From Firmicutes bacterium UBA5766 (GTDB lineage: Bacteria; Bacillota; Desulfotomaculia; Desulfotomaculales; Nap2-2B), in NCBI GenBank assembly GCA_002418775.1, contig DIEU01000062.1, forward strand, positions 1 through 43,692: a stretch of 43,692 nucleotides of DNA, written 5' to 3'. Every line of letters begins with the position of its first letter. The first letter of the stretch is position 1. The notes beneath the pieces are model-generated. The model searched no databases and had not been told where the DNA came from. It was given only the letters and a program-made list of their open reading frames with translations. The translations under genes were made by a program, and so were the position numbers. This document shows, piece after piece, positions 1-8,702 of this stretch.

Positions 1-12
1 TCGATGAACCAG

Positions 13-54
13 GAAGCTCCCGCCTCTTAGCAAAGCGTAGGCGGGAGAGGCTTC
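13..54. repeat. Imperfect inverted repeat at window start
   Basis: An 8-bp perfect stem, CTCCCGCC (17-24) with GGCGGGAG (40-47), is extended by GAAG (13-16) pairing with CTTC (51-54) across a 3-nt bulge. It lies about 80 bases past the stop codon of the minus-strand MFS gene, but no T-run follows on either strand. It could be a weak terminator or a dispersed GC-rich repeat. The rest of positions 1-131 holds no gene I can support. Confidence 0.4.
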
Positions 55-131
55 ACAAGAAACCCGGGATCAATGACCCTCTGAAAAATAAACATAACAT
101 GGGGATTTAAGCGGCGCAGTTTTATGGGTGT

Positions 132-1553
132 TTAGGTTTTTATTTCTTTCTTGCCCTCGCTTTCCGGTATGCTGATATTCCCTCTGGCCAAAGAGGCAAA
201 AATACCGAACAAGCATGTTGCGGCAAAGATTGTGAAGGAGATCTTGACGCTTCTGGTTAATAAATCTGCCAGGGCAGGGCTTAACTGAGCGTTTCCTATA
301 TGCAGGTCGATAATCAGTGTTGCAATAGCCATGCTGACTGCCTGGCCGATCAGCCGCATTGTGCCGAGTGATGAGGAGGCAACGCCGTAAAACTGCTTGG
401 GCACCGATCCCATGACGGCGCTTGTATTGGGGGAAGAAAAGAAGGCAAAACCTGTTCCCAGCAGCATCAGGTTCAATATCAAAAGCCATGCGGGGGTGTC
501 GCTGCTTAAAAATACAAAGAAGACAAGTCCGAGCGTGGAAAGGCCCATCCCAAAGGAAGAAACAATCCGCGGCTCGACGCGGTCAGACAGGGAACCCGCA
601 AAAGGAGACAACAGTGCCATGATAATCGGCTGGGAGAGCAGTATAAAACCGGCTGTTTCCGAATTATATCCCTGAACAACCTGCAGGAAAATGGACATCA
701 GGAACGTTGTAGCAAATGTAGCGGAATAATTGATTAAAGCAGCAACGTTAGAAAAAGCAAAAGCTAAATTGCCGCTGAAAAACTTGATGTTGAAAATCGG
801 CTGTTCGGTTTTTAATTCCTGAATAATAAATAAAATAATAATAAAAAATCCCAGGGCGAGAATATATTTAGCCGATGAAGATGTGGCAATGGAAGAAAAA
901 CCGTAAATAAAGGCGACCATTCCAAACATGTAAAGAAAAGCGCCTGTTTTGTCGTATTTTTCGCCCTTTGCTCCAATCCATTCCCCTTTTAACCTGGTTG
1001 CGGCCAGAAAAAGCACAGTAGCTCCAATTAAAAAGACAAAATAAAAGATTGATTCCCATCCGAGCCGGCGGTTTAAGATACCGCCGACTACAGGGCCAAG
1101 GGACAGGCCGGTATAAACAGCGGCAGTGTTGATGCCGAGAACTTTGCCCCTTTCACTTGGAGGGTAAACGGCTGTCAGGATGGCAATGTTTGTGCCGAAG
1201 CTCATGGCGGAGCCGATCCCCTGCAATATTCTGAAAACAATCAATGATTCCGTTGACCAGGCAGTTCCGCAAAGCAGGGATGATATACAGAAAATTGACA
1301 GACCGAAGATAAAGACCTTTTTTCTTCCGATGATGTCACCGAGTCTGCCAAAGGGAAGCAGTAGGGCGGCTGAGGTAAGCAGGTAGCAGCTCACAATCCA
1401 ATTAAGCATAAAAGCGCTGCTGCCGAATTTTTCTCCTATGGAGAGTATAGCCAGGTTAACCGCATTGCCTATAAAAGGAGTGGAGAAGGAAGCCAGGGTG
1501 GAGACAATCAGCGCATACTTTTTTACGGATTCGCGATTTTCAGTTTTGTCCAT
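132..1553 (-). CDS. MFS drug exporter, DHA2 (EmrB/QacA) type
   Basis: A 473-residue polytopic inner-membrane protein of the major facilitator superfamily. The length fits the 14-helix DHA2 proton antiporters, which export drugs or other small hydrophobic compounds. MFS motif A is at residues 69-80 (GRLGDIIGRKKV), and the antiporter motif C, with GLSLGPVVGGIL, is at 149-160. I set the start at the ATG at 1553 because GAGGG lies about 8 bases before it. A longer reading back to 1709 would overlap the B12 riboswitch region and add a non-hydrophobic, non-conserved leader. A second ATG two codons earlier (1559) sits too close to the ribosome site. The gene is transcribed alone, divergently from metE. 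The substrate cannot be read from the sequence. The family is certain; DHA2 assignment is fairly sure. Confidence 0.85.
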   Translation of the reverse strand: MDKTENRESVKKYALIVSTLASFSTPFIGNAVNLAILSIGEKFGSSAFMLNWIVSCYLLTSAALLLPFGRLGDIIGRKKVFIFGLSIFCISSLLCGTAWSTESLIVFRILQGIGSAMSFGTNIAILTAVYPPSERGKVLGINTAAVYTGLSLGPVVGGILNRRLGWESIFYFVFLIGATVLFLAATRLKGEWIGAKGEKYDKTGAFLYMFGMVAFIYGFSSIATSSSAKYILALGFFIIILFIIQELKTEQPIFNIKFFSGNLAFAFSNVAALINYSATFATTFLMSIFLQVVQGYNSETAGFILLSQPIIMALLSPFAGSLSDRVEPRIVSSFGMGLSTLGLVFFVFLSSDTPAWLLILNLMLLGTGFAFFSSPNTSAVMGSVPKQFYGVASSSLGTMRLIGQAVSMAIATLIIDLHIGNAQLSPALADLLTRSVKISFTIFAATCLFGIFASLARGNISIPESEGKKEIKT

Positions 1554-1698
1554 AAGCATATCCCTCTGATGCCGTTTCCATAAATCATAGCAGGTTGGAA
1601 GAGCAAAGGCAAGATTATTACCAGGCAGCACAGGTTTGAAGATTCCCAGGCCTTGACATGCCGGACGGCCTTGTATAAAATCTAAAATGTAACTGAAT

Positions 1699-1886
1699 AA
1701 TGCCTGCAATCAGGTCTCCGGAGAGATCCGGAACTAAGAGGGAAGACGGTGTAAGTCCGTCGCGGGCCCGCCGCTGTAATCGGGGACGAAACCGGTGAGA
1801 ACCACTGCAATGTTCATAAACTCTAAGGAACTTGCGGGAAGGTACCGGGAATAGGTTGAGCCGAAAGCCAGAAGACCTGCCTGATT
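1699..1886 (+). promoter_or_regulatory. Cobalamin (adenosylcobalamin-type) riboswitch
   Basis: The conserved elements appear in order: the 5' pairing strand TGCCTGCAATCAGGT near 1701, the core AAGACGGTGTAAGTCC, then GGGCCCGCCGCTGTAATCGG, a CCACTG element, GGGAAGG, and the 3' closing strand GCCAGAAGACCTGCCTG. It reads on the plus strand and is followed by an intrinsic terminator and then metE. Established role of this RNA class: binding a B12 form favours early termination. The B12-independent methionine synthase would then be made only when cobalamin is short. Positions 1554-1698 hold no other recognisable feature. Confidence 0.93.
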
Positions 1887-1949
1887 AGCTTTAATTTTCG
1901 CATCTTCGGAGGCTGAGATGTTGATAATAAGTGATGCGCGGTCTTATTA

Positions 1950-2000
1950 CGGGCTTCCTTCTAAACATCTAAAAGTTGGCGGGGAGCCCGTTTTAGTTTG
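1950..2000 (+). terminator. Riboswitch expression-platform terminator
   Basis: CGGGCTTCC (1950-1958) pairs with GGAGCCCG (1983-1990) with a one-base bulge, and TTTTAGTTTG follows. It lies between the cobalamin aptamer and the metE ribosome site, which is where an OFF-switch terminator belongs. Confidence 0.75.
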
Positions 2001-2046
2001 TCCGTTTTACTTTTAACCAATAATAACAAGAGAGGTGTATATTATT

Positions 2047-4326
2047 ATGACGGCGATTTCAGCAAATCTGGGCTTTCCACGTATTGGCGTCAAGCGTGAA
2101 CTAAAGCAGGCGATTGAACAGTGCTGGGCTGGGATGATCAATGAACAGGAGTTAAAAAGGACAGCGGCGGAATTAAGGCAGAAACGCTGGAAATTGCAGC
2201 GGGATCACGGGATATCACATATCCCTTCCAATGATTTCTCACTTTATGACCATGTGCTTGATACAGCGGTTATGGTCGGCGCAGTACCGCCAAGATATGG
2301 CTGGCAAGGCGGGACAATCAGCCTCTCCGCGTATTTTGCCATGGCACGCGGAACAAGTGATGTTACAGCAATGGAACTGACCAAGTGGTTCGATACCAAC
2401 TACCACTATCTTGTTCCCGAATTTCATACCGGACAAACATTTTGCCTGGCTTCCACCAAGCCAATTGACGAGTTTAAAGAAGCGCTGGCGCTTGGCATAT
2501 TGACACGACCCGTCATACTCGGGCCCGTGTCATTCCTGTTGCTTGGAAAGAGCGTTGACGGGGTTTTTTCGCTGGGTCAGTCTTTATGCAGGATACTTCC
2601 TGTTTATGAATCGGTTATTTCCCGGCTTGCAGGCGCCGGAGCAGAATGGATACAGATTGATGAACCAGTTTTAACCCTGGATCTGTCACAGGAAGTACTG
2701 GCTGCATTCCCTGATGTTTACGCGCGGCTGCATCGTGCGGCGGCATCCGCCCGGATATGCCTGGCTTCCTATTTCAACAGCCTGGAAGATACGTTGTCTA
2801 TGGTTTGCCAATTGCCCGTGCAGGCGCTGCACATTGATCTGGTAAGGGCGCCTGAGCAGATTGATCAATTATTACATTCTGTGCCGGAGACTATGTGCTT
2901 GTCACTGGGGATTATTGACGGGCGAAACATTTGGCGAACTGATCTTGATACCGCGCTTGCTATACTGGAACGCGTTAAAGATACTCTATCCAGCAGAGAT
3001 ATTATGGTTGCTCCATCATGTTCACTAATTCACTGTCCCGTTGATCTGGCTGAAGAAAGTAATATGGATGATGAGACAAAAGGCTGGCTGGCTTTTGCAG
3101 TTCAAAAATTGGATGAAATATCTGTGCTGACAAAGGCTCTCAATGAAGGACGCGAATCGGTAAAGGAAGCATTGCTGGAGAGTAAAAGATGGGTAGAAAA
3201 CCGCAGACAGTCCCCGCGAATTCATCAACCCGCCGTACAGTCACGCATTGCAGCTATTAACGACTCCATGCTGCGCCGAAAGAGCGCTTACTCTGTCCGG
3301 CGTGAATTGCAGCGCACGTCGTTGCGCTTGCCCGCGTTGCCTACTACCACCATCGGTTCTTTTCCTCAAACAGCCGAAGTCCGCACTATGCGCGCCGCTG
3401 TTAGGAAAGGGGAAACCACAAATGAACAATATAGTGTTTTTCTAAAGAAAACAATCTTTGAGGCAATCCGTTTTCAGGAAGAGATCGGACTGGATGTCCT
3501 GGTGCACGGTGAGGCCGAGCGTAACGATATGGTAGAATACTTCGGAGAGCAATTAAATGGCTTTATGTCTACGCAGAACGGGTGGGTGCAAAGCTATGGA
3601 ACACGGTGCGTCAAGCCGCCGATAATCTTCGGTGATATTTACCGTTTATCGGCAATGACAGTGGACTGGATTAAATATGCGCAGTCACTTACAGATAAAC
3701 CTGTCAAAGGTATGCTCACTGGACCGGTTACCATACTTCAATGGTCATTTGTTCGTGATGACAAACCGCGTCAAAATATAGCGTTTCAACTGGCGCTGGC
3801 GTTGCGTGACGAGGTAGCAGACCTCGAAGCGGCCGGCGTCAAGGTTATACAGATAGATGAACCGGCGCTGCGTGAAGGGCTGCCATTGCGGCGCAAACAG
3901 TGGCCGGCTTATCTTGAATGGGCGGTAAACGCTTTTAAACTGGTTTCGTCCGGTGTGCGTGATGATACACATATTCACACGCATATGTGTTATAGTAATT
4001 TTAATGACATTATTGACTCAATTGCCGCATTAGACGCGGATGTCATATCTATAGAAGCTTCCCGGTCCAACATGGAACTGCTGAAAGCATTCGCTCAATT
4101 TCAATACCCTAACGAAATCGGTCCGGGTGTTTATGATATTCACAGCCCCCGTGTGCCTTCAGTTGAAGAAATCTGCAGTCATCTTTACAACGCATTGGCA
4201 GTTCTGGACAGCAGTCAAATATGGGTAAATCCGGATTGTGGGTTAAAAACTCGCGGCTGGCCTGAAGCAAGAAAATCCTTGGAAAATATGGTTGCCGCTA
4301 CGCGCTTGGTGCGTTCAGCCCTGTAA
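2047..4326 (+). CDS. metE: Cobalamin-independent methionine synthase
   Basis: A 759-residue cytoplasmic zinc enzyme that transfers the methyl group of 5-methyltetrahydrofolate (triglutamate) to homocysteine to make methionine. The N-terminal domain begins with the typical LGFPRIG, and the catalytic C-terminal domain starts near residue 430 with TTTIGSFPQT. Zinc ligands are visible as His646 and Cys648 (HMC), Glu670 (SIEAS) and Cys731 (NPDCGL). They keep exactly the spacing of the E. coli enzyme (641, 643, 665, 726), each shifted by five. I chose the ATG at 2047 because GAGAGGTG ends 9 bases upstream; a GTG four codons earlier is inside that ribosome site. Expression should be controlled by the cobalamin riboswitch and terminator just upstream, implying that the cell also has or imports B12 and has a MetH route. 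Confidence 0.97.
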   Translation: MTAISANLGFPRIGVKRELKQAIEQCWAGMINEQELKRTAAELRQKRWKLQRDHGISHIPSNDFSLYDHVLDTAVMVGAVPPRYGWQGGTISLSAYFAMARGTSDVTAMELTKWFDTNYHYLVPEFHTGQTFCLASTKPIDEFKEALALGILTRPVILGPVSFLLLGKSVDGVFSLGQSLCRILPVYESVISRLAGAGAEWIQIDEPVLTLDLSQEVLAAFPDVYARLHRAAASARICLASYFNSLEDTLSMVCQLPVQALHIDLVRAPEQIDQLLHSVPETMCLSLGIIDGRNIWRTDLDTALAILERVKDTLSSRDIMVAPSCSLIHCPVDLAEESNMDDETKGWLAFAVQKLDEISVLTKALNEGRESVKEALLESKRWVENRRQSPRIHQPAVQSRIAAINDSMLRRKSAYSVRRELQRTSLRLPALPTTTIGSFPQTAEVRTMRAAVRKGETTNEQYSVFLKKTIFEAIRFQEEIGLDVLVHGEAERNDMVEYFGEQLNGFMSTQNGWVQSYGTRCVKPPIIFGDIYRLSAMTVDWIKYAQSLTDKPVKGMLTGPVTILQWSFVRDDKPRQNIAFQLALALRDEVADLEAAGVKVIQIDEPALREGLPLRRKQWPAYLEWAVNAFKLVSSGVRDDTHIHTHMCYSNFNDIIDSIAALDADVISIEASRSNMELLKAFAQFQYPNEIGPGVYDIHSPRVPSVEEICSHLYNALAVLDSSQIWVNPDCGLKTRGWPEARKSLENMVAATRLVRSAL

Positions 4327-4362
4327 AACAACTGAAACACGAGAGGGGATAATTGTTTTAAA

Positions 4363-4833
4363 ATGAGCTGCAATTCTGCTAAAATTAACATAGTCCCTTT
4401 GCAGCATTGTGTTGAGCTTCCAAAATACGCGCACGAAGACGGTGGTGACGCTGCTGCGGATGCATTCGCCGCTGTTATAGAGCCGGTTGATATTCTTCCG
4501 GGTGAAACCTGCATCATACCGCTTGGTTTTAAAATTCAGGTACCGGACGGCTTTATGCTTGCCGTACTGGGGAGATCGGGACTTGCGGCAGAAGGGATTC
4601 TGGTTCCTAATTCGCCGGGAGTCATAGACTGCAACTACCGCGGAGAAGTATGCGCGTTAATGTATAATAGCCGGAGAGATAAGGTTTTTACGGTCAGTCG
4701 CGGGGACCGTATCTGTCAGGTTGCTCTTATTCCTGTGTTTAACATTAAATGGCAGATAGTTAACGAACTGCCGGAAACACTACGCGGGGCGGGAGGATTT
4801 GGCTCTACGGGGGCCGCGAACATGAGCACATAG
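4363..4833 (+). CDS. dut: dUTP diphosphatase (dUTPase)
   Basis: A 156-residue trimeric-type dUTPase that hydrolyses dUTP to dUMP and pyrophosphate. It keeps uracil out of DNA and feeds thymidylate synthesis. All five motifs are present: motif 1 at 28-36 is a degenerate version with the conserved Asp, motif 2 GRSGLA at 70-75, motif 3 GVIDCNYRGE at 86-95 with the catalytic Asp89, motif 4 GDRICQVA at 114-121, and the mobile C-terminal motif 5 RGAGGFGSTG at 141-150. The ribosome site GAGAGGGG is rather far from the ATG (about 14 bases). It lies 36 bases after metE, on the same strand, and 100 bases before a ThyX-like gene, so the two may serve consecutive steps (dUTP to dUMP to dTMP). Confidence 0.93.
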   Translation: MSCNSAKINIVPLQHCVELPKYAHEDGGDAAADAFAAVIEPVDILPGETCIIPLGFKIQVPDGFMLAVLGRSGLAAEGILVPNSPGVIDCNYRGEVCALMYNSRRDKVFTVSRGDRICQVALIPVFNIKWQIVNELPETLRGAGGFGSTGAANMST

Positions 4834-4933
4834 ACAGTTGTCCTCCCTAATGCAAATTATTTATAGTAGGATGAAAATCTTATTTTCAGGATAGTACTTT
4901 CAGAGTAGAATATTGATGAAAGGAGAATCAAAT

Positions 4934-5737
4934 ATGCAGTTCAGGCTGGTAAAAGTTGCAGGAGTAGACGATGCGATCATCTCACTGTTTATGTCTAAAA
5001 GGAGCTACACTTGCGAGAAAGCTGATCATGTGCGCAGAGTAATTGCCAGGCATTCCGATCATGCAGGGTTCATTCATCTTTCCGATAATGATACATATGA
5101 AACCGCCCAAATCCGCGATTGGCTGAAAAAGATCACCAAATATGGCGCACAGTTGGGCTATAAGCGAAGTCATGAAACCATTCTGAGATTTATTGACTTT
5201 ACAGTTGAGACTGTCGGTTTGCATAAAGCCGGGATGGGTGATCTCGACGCGCATGCGCAGAGAATGAACAACCGTATTGTTAGATCATCGTCAAGACTAG
5301 CTGAATTTGCCAGCGGCGAAAAGAGCGAGTATTATAATGAAAAGATAATGAGTGTGGGAGAAGTAATAAGCCTCATGCAAGAAAGCAAGTCTAAAGTAAA
5401 CATACCTGAGATTGTAGAGATCAATGGTGTTGAATATAAATTTAACGGTTTCGGCTATATCAGAAAGGATTATTCCGACGACCGGGACGTTATACGGGGC
5501 ACATATATGCTTTCAATTCCAAGCGACTCTATTTGGAAAGCTGATTTTATAGGAATGAAGCATATTTATGCTATGCGTAACAAGAACACCCACGCGCATC
5601 CTGAGCTAAGAGACGGTATGGAGCAGGTGGCCGGGCAAATTGAGCAAGCGCTCCCGATAGTGGGGAAAGCGATTGCTAACGAATGGGTTGACGGTGAGTG
5701 GGTTCATGTGAGTGAGACTGAGTTAAAAAAACATTGA
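4934..5737 (+). CDS. Divergent ThyX-like (flavin-dependent thymidylate synthase family) protein
   Basis: A 267-residue protein that I align by eye to ThyX, which makes dTMP from dUMP using FAD, NADPH and methylene-THF. SHETILRFIDFTVE (79-92) matches the HETxxEH-xFTFxI helix. A stretch at 206-228 with NTHAHPELRDG matches the ThyX region around SHAQWEIR. However, the signature RHRxxSxNExSxR is not intact: at the expected place (108-121) it reads AQRMNNRIVRSSSR. There is also an insertion with a short beta segment (157-180). Catalytic competence is therefore uncertain. The start at 4934 is set by AAAGGAG at 4919-4925. A small hairpin (TGAAAAT 4872-4878 with ATTTTCA 4882-4888) precedes it. Proximity to dut supports a nucleotide role. 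Alternatives are a ThyX paralogue that lost catalysis or an unrelated family with chance resemblance. Confidence 0.55.
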   Translation: MQFRLVKVAGVDDAIISLFMSKRSYTCEKADHVRRVIARHSDHAGFIHLSDNDTYETAQIRDWLKKITKYGAQLGYKRSHETILRFIDFTVETVGLHKAGMGDLDAHAQRMNNRIVRSSSRLAEFASGEKSEYYNEKIMSVGEVISLMQESKSKVNIPEIVEINGVEYKFNGFGYIRKDYSDDRDVIRGTYMLSIPSDSIWKADFIGMKHIYAMRNKNTHAHPELRDGMEQVAGQIEQALPIVGKAIANEWVDGEWVHVSETELKKH

Positions 5738-5924
5738 CCTGCGAATTCAGTGTGAGGTAAAGTAATCTTTGGGGCGGAAGAAATATGTCGAAGAAGAGAT
5801 TATTTTTAGAGGCAGGGCCGTCTTTTTAATACTTTTATTAGTTACAGGCCCTGGTTCTGCGGCATATACAGGTTGCTGCAGCCCGTTTTTGAGAGAAAGG
5901 GACTAAAATCAAAGGAGGACAGTA

Positions 5925-7013
5925 ATGGTTTCATTGAGAGAGATAGGTTTAAAAATAGGTGACCTTTCCGCCGGATTGCCAATTATTCAAGGCGGTATGG
6001 GTATTGGCGTTTCTCTAAGCGGGCTGGCGTCAGCGGTAGCCGAACAAGGCGGTATAGGAGTTATCTCTGTTGCGGGTATTGGTCTATCTGAACCGGATTC
6101 TAAAACAAATTATCTTGAGGCCAATATCAGAGCGATCAGAAAAGAGATTAGAAAAGCACGTGGACTTACCAAGGGAATTCTGGGAGTAAACATCATGGTA
6201 GCCCTGTCAAACTTCAGTGATATGGTTAAAACGGCAGTAGAGGAAGGTATTGATATTATTTTTTCCGGAGCCGGCCTTCCGCTGAATCTCCCTTCGTTCT
6301 TGCAAAAGCCAACTGCTACAAAGCTTGTTCCTATAGTTTCTTCCGCAAGAGCAGCGAGTCTGATCGCTAAAAGGTGGTTGGAAAAATATCAACATGCCCC
6401 GGATGCTATTGTAGTAGAAGGGCCTATGGCAGGCGGACACCTGGGATTTAAAAACGAACAGATTAATGATCCTGATTATAAATTGGAAAAGCTTGTTTCT
6501 GAAGTGATTAGTGTAGCAAAAATGATTGAAGAAAAGAAGGCAAAACCTGTCCCTGTAATTGCTGCAGGCGGCATATATACAGGGGAAGATATATATAAAT
6601 TTATTCAGCTCGGAGCTTCGGGCGTACAGATGGCGACACGGTTTGTAACAACGGAGGAATGTGACGCCTCTTTAGAATTTAAAAATACGTATATCAATTG
6701 CAGAGAAGAAGATATCGGAATTATAAAAAGCCCTGTCGGCATGCCTGGGAGAGCTATCATCAATGAGTTCATTGAAGATGTAAATGCAGGCGGCAAGAAA
6801 CCTTATAAGTGTCCATATCACTGTATAATCACCTGCAATCGTGAGTCCAGCCCTTATTGTATAGCACTTGCTTTGATGAATGCTAAAAAGGGAAAAATGA
6901 AACACGGATTTGCTTTTGCAGGCGCGAATGCTTATAAGGCGGAGAAGATTGTTTCTGTTAAGGATCTGGTGGATTCTCTGGTTGAAGAGTATGACAGTGT
7001 TGCTGTATTTTAA
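5925..7013 (+). CDS. Nitronate monooxygenase-family FMN oxidoreductase
   Basis: A 362-residue TIM-barrel flavoprotein of the 2-nitropropane dioxygenase / nitronate monooxygenase family, which also contains FabK enoyl-ACP reductases. The start PIIQGGMGIGVS (19-30), the GPMAGGHLGF loop near 167-176 with the family's catalytic His, and the FMN-phosphate segments AAGGIYTG and GASGVQMATRF are all visible. A cysteine-rich segment, KCPYHCIITC followed by SPYC near residue 300, is seen in the clostridial branch as I know it and is not part of the fungal enzymes. AAAGGAGG lies 6 bases before the ATG. The 187 bases upstream hold a single TGTCGAA (5786-5792) inside a 14-codon open frame and a CAGGGCC/GGCCCTG dyad, none clearly functional. 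Nitroalkane detoxification is the family role; the true substrate is unknown. Confidence 0.85.
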   Translation: MVSLREIGLKIGDLSAGLPIIQGGMGIGVSLSGLASAVAEQGGIGVISVAGIGLSEPDSKTNYLEANIRAIRKEIRKARGLTKGILGVNIMVALSNFSDMVKTAVEEGIDIIFSGAGLPLNLPSFLQKPTATKLVPIVSSARAASLIAKRWLEKYQHAPDAIVVEGPMAGGHLGFKNEQINDPDYKLEKLVSEVISVAKMIEEKKAKPVPVIAAGGIYTGEDIYKFIQLGASGVQMATRFVTTEECDASLEFKNTYINCREEDIGIIKSPVGMPGRAIINEFIEDVNAGGKKPYKCPYHCIITCNRESSPYCIALALMNAKKGKMKHGFAFAGANAYKAEKIVSVKDLVDSLVEEYDSVAVF

Positions 7014-7051
7014 CCGGAGTCAGATTCCTTTTTTATAATAAGTCAAGCCTG

Positions 7052-7080
7052 ACCCCCGGCCTCTGCCTCGGCTGGGGTTT
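7052..7080. terminator. Possible terminator between convergent genes
   Basis: ACCCCCGGCC (7052-7061) can pair with GGCTGGGGTTT (7070-7080) with one mismatch and one bulge, between two convergent genes. The T-stretch is short, so termination is plausible but not compelling. Confidence 0.4.
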
Positions 7081-7930
7081 AATTAACCAATTTTCCTTTG
7101 CTGACTAAGTTCAGGATGACATCACTAGCCGTTTTTGAAGGAATGGCAAAACCAATTCCCTGTGCCTGGGCTACGGCAGTATTGATTCCGATTACTTCAC
7201 CAGACAGGTTTATCAGCGGACCTCCGCTGTTTCCAGGGTTAATTGATGCGTCAGTTTGCAGCAGATTTTTGTAATTGCGGCTTCCTATAGTTACCGGACG
7301 GCCTTTGGCGCTGATTACGCCGACTGTTACAGTATGGTCAAGGCCGTACGGGTTGCCGATTGCGATAACCCAGTTTCCGACCCTGGTTTTGTTTGAATCA
7401 CCAAGTTTTAACGCCGGCAGATTTTTAGCCTGTACTTTTAAGACCGCAAGGTCCAAATCATAGTCCTCGCCGATCACACTTGCAGTGAAGGGATTTTTGT
7501 ATCCCTGTATGGTGACTGTAATTCTGCCGGCTCCGCTAATGACATGGGCATTGGTTAAAATGTTTCCGTTACTGGAGATGATAAAGCCGGAACCCAGACC
7601 ATGTTCCTCCTTTTTTTGTGTCTGACCATAAGGACTGCCGAAGAACTGCCTGAAGAAAGGATCGTTAAAGAAAGGATCTACATATACACTGCGAGTAGTA
7701 TATGTGTCGATTTTAACTACCGCAGGGCTGGCGCTGCTGACTATATCAGCTACCGTTTCAGCATTCATAACGCCAACGCCGGATGCGTCCGCTGAATTAG
7801 CCGTCAGTGATCCTTTGCTTAGAGCGAAGAGGGGAAGATCGTTGGCGAAAAGACATCCGCTCATAAACATAACTCCCGCAACAAAAGCGGCTAAAGCAAT
7901 AAATAAGAGGTTTCTTTTAAGATTTGGCAT
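7079..7930 (-). CDS. HtrA/DegP-like serine protease lacking a PDZ domain
   Basis: A 283-residue envelope trypsin-like protease. The N-terminus has a hydrophobic export or anchor segment at about 8-28, ending MSGC. This could be read as a weak lipobox, so anchoring by one helix or by lipid are both possible. The catalytic triad is intact: His129 (TNAHV), Asp160 (DLDLAVL) and Ser235 (NPGNSGGPL). After the barrel the protein stops at SKGKLVN, exactly where HtrA proteins normally run into the first PDZ domain, and no PDZ remnant exists in the 60 bases before the next gene. The start at 7930 is chosen because AAGGAAGG lies 8 bases upstream. Role by family: degradation of misfolded exported proteins. 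Without a PDZ, substrate choice and trimer regulation must differ. Confidence 0.9.
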   Translation of the reverse strand: MPNLKRNLLFIALAAFVAGVMFMSGCLFANDLPLFALSKGSLTANSADASGVGVMNAETVADIVSSASPAVVKIDTYTTRSVYVDPFFNDPFFRQFFGSPYGQTQKKEEHGLGSGFIISSNGNILTNAHVISGAGRITVTIQGYKNPFTASVIGEDYDLDLAVLKVQAKNLPALKLGDSNKTRVGNWVIAIGNPYGLDHTVTVGVISAKGRPVTIGSRNYKNLLQTDASINPGNSGGPLINLSGEVIGINTAVAQAQGIGFAIPSKTASDVILNLVSKGKLVN

Positions 7931-8123
7931 AGCTATCACCTTCCTTGAAAAATAAAGACATCCTTTGCAGGTAATTTTATCAAAATAAACTTAAAATAAA
8001 AATGGAGAAATATTGAAGAAAGTGTGAAGTATTTTTTTTGGTTATCAACCTTCCGATCTACAGATAATGTCGGAATGGTATTCCTGCAGTGATTTCATTA
8101 TAAAAAACATAAGGGACATTTTA

Positions 8124-8648
8124 ATGAGCAAACAAGCTGTGTACTGTATTAAGCTTTGGAAAGACCGGATATTTAACAAGTTTAAAAACCTTTTTTTCAT
8201 TGGGGCAGGTAATAAGTTTCGTTCTTGCCTGAGCAAAATCCTAAATATATCTGATTCCCCGAAAAAGATCGCCGGCGGGGTGGCTCTTGGTCTGGCGTTT
8301 GATTTTCTCCCTATACCCATAATCAGCATACCTTTATCCTATTTAATTGCCCGCGCTGTAAGGGTTAATTCAGTTGCGGCAGTATCTACAGTAGTTATTC
8401 TTAAGTTGGCCGTTCCATCTTTTTATGCTCTTGACATTTTTGTAGGAAAGCTTCTTTTTGGGGATATACAAACAGGACTGGATATCCATGACATGGGAAT
8501 ATCAACTTTTAACTTTTTTCTTGATAAACTGTTCGAACACGGCTACCCTTTTCTTTTAGGCAGCCTGATTAATGCCGCTGTAATATGGATTGTTTCTTAT
8601 TACTTTATAATGTGGCTCATTAGACGCAGGCAGGGATCAGGAAAATAA
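8124..8648 (+). CDS. DUF2062 family membrane protein
   Basis: A 174-residue protein with the DUF2062 signature: SPKKIAGGVALGLAFDFLPI followed by hydrophobic segments and an FVGKLLFG helix end. About three to four membrane segments are visible, with a final one near 150-168 followed by a basic tail. The family has no firm biochemical role; members often sit near glycosyltransferase or cell-envelope genes, and UDP-glucose dehydrogenase is the next gene here. I prefer the ATG at 8124, which has AAGGGA about 8 bases upstream, over an earlier in-frame ATG at 8067 with no ribosome site. Confidence 0.8.
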   Translation: MSKQAVYCIKLWKDRIFNKFKNLFFIGAGNKFRSCLSKILNISDSPKKIAGGVALGLAFDFLPIPIISIPLSYLIARAVRVNSVAAVSTVVILKLAVPSFYALDIFVGKLLFGDIQTGLDIHDMGISTFNFFLDKLFEHGYPFLLGSLINAAVIWIVSYYFIMWLIRRRQGSGK

Positions 8649-8702
8649 AAAAGAATAGACAGCACTGTATAATATGGACTTTTCCCGGGGATGAGATATC
8701 TT

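Noticed and set aside
1554..1709. N-terminal extension of the MFS protein to 1709
   Set aside because: It would overlap the B12 riboswitch start on the other strand, is not hydrophobic or conserved, and a good ribosome site supports the ATG at 1553.
5785..5829. 14-codon ORF before the nitronate monooxygenase gene
   Set aside because: A GGCGG is present upstream, but there is no attenuator-like structure or residue bias that would support a leader peptide.
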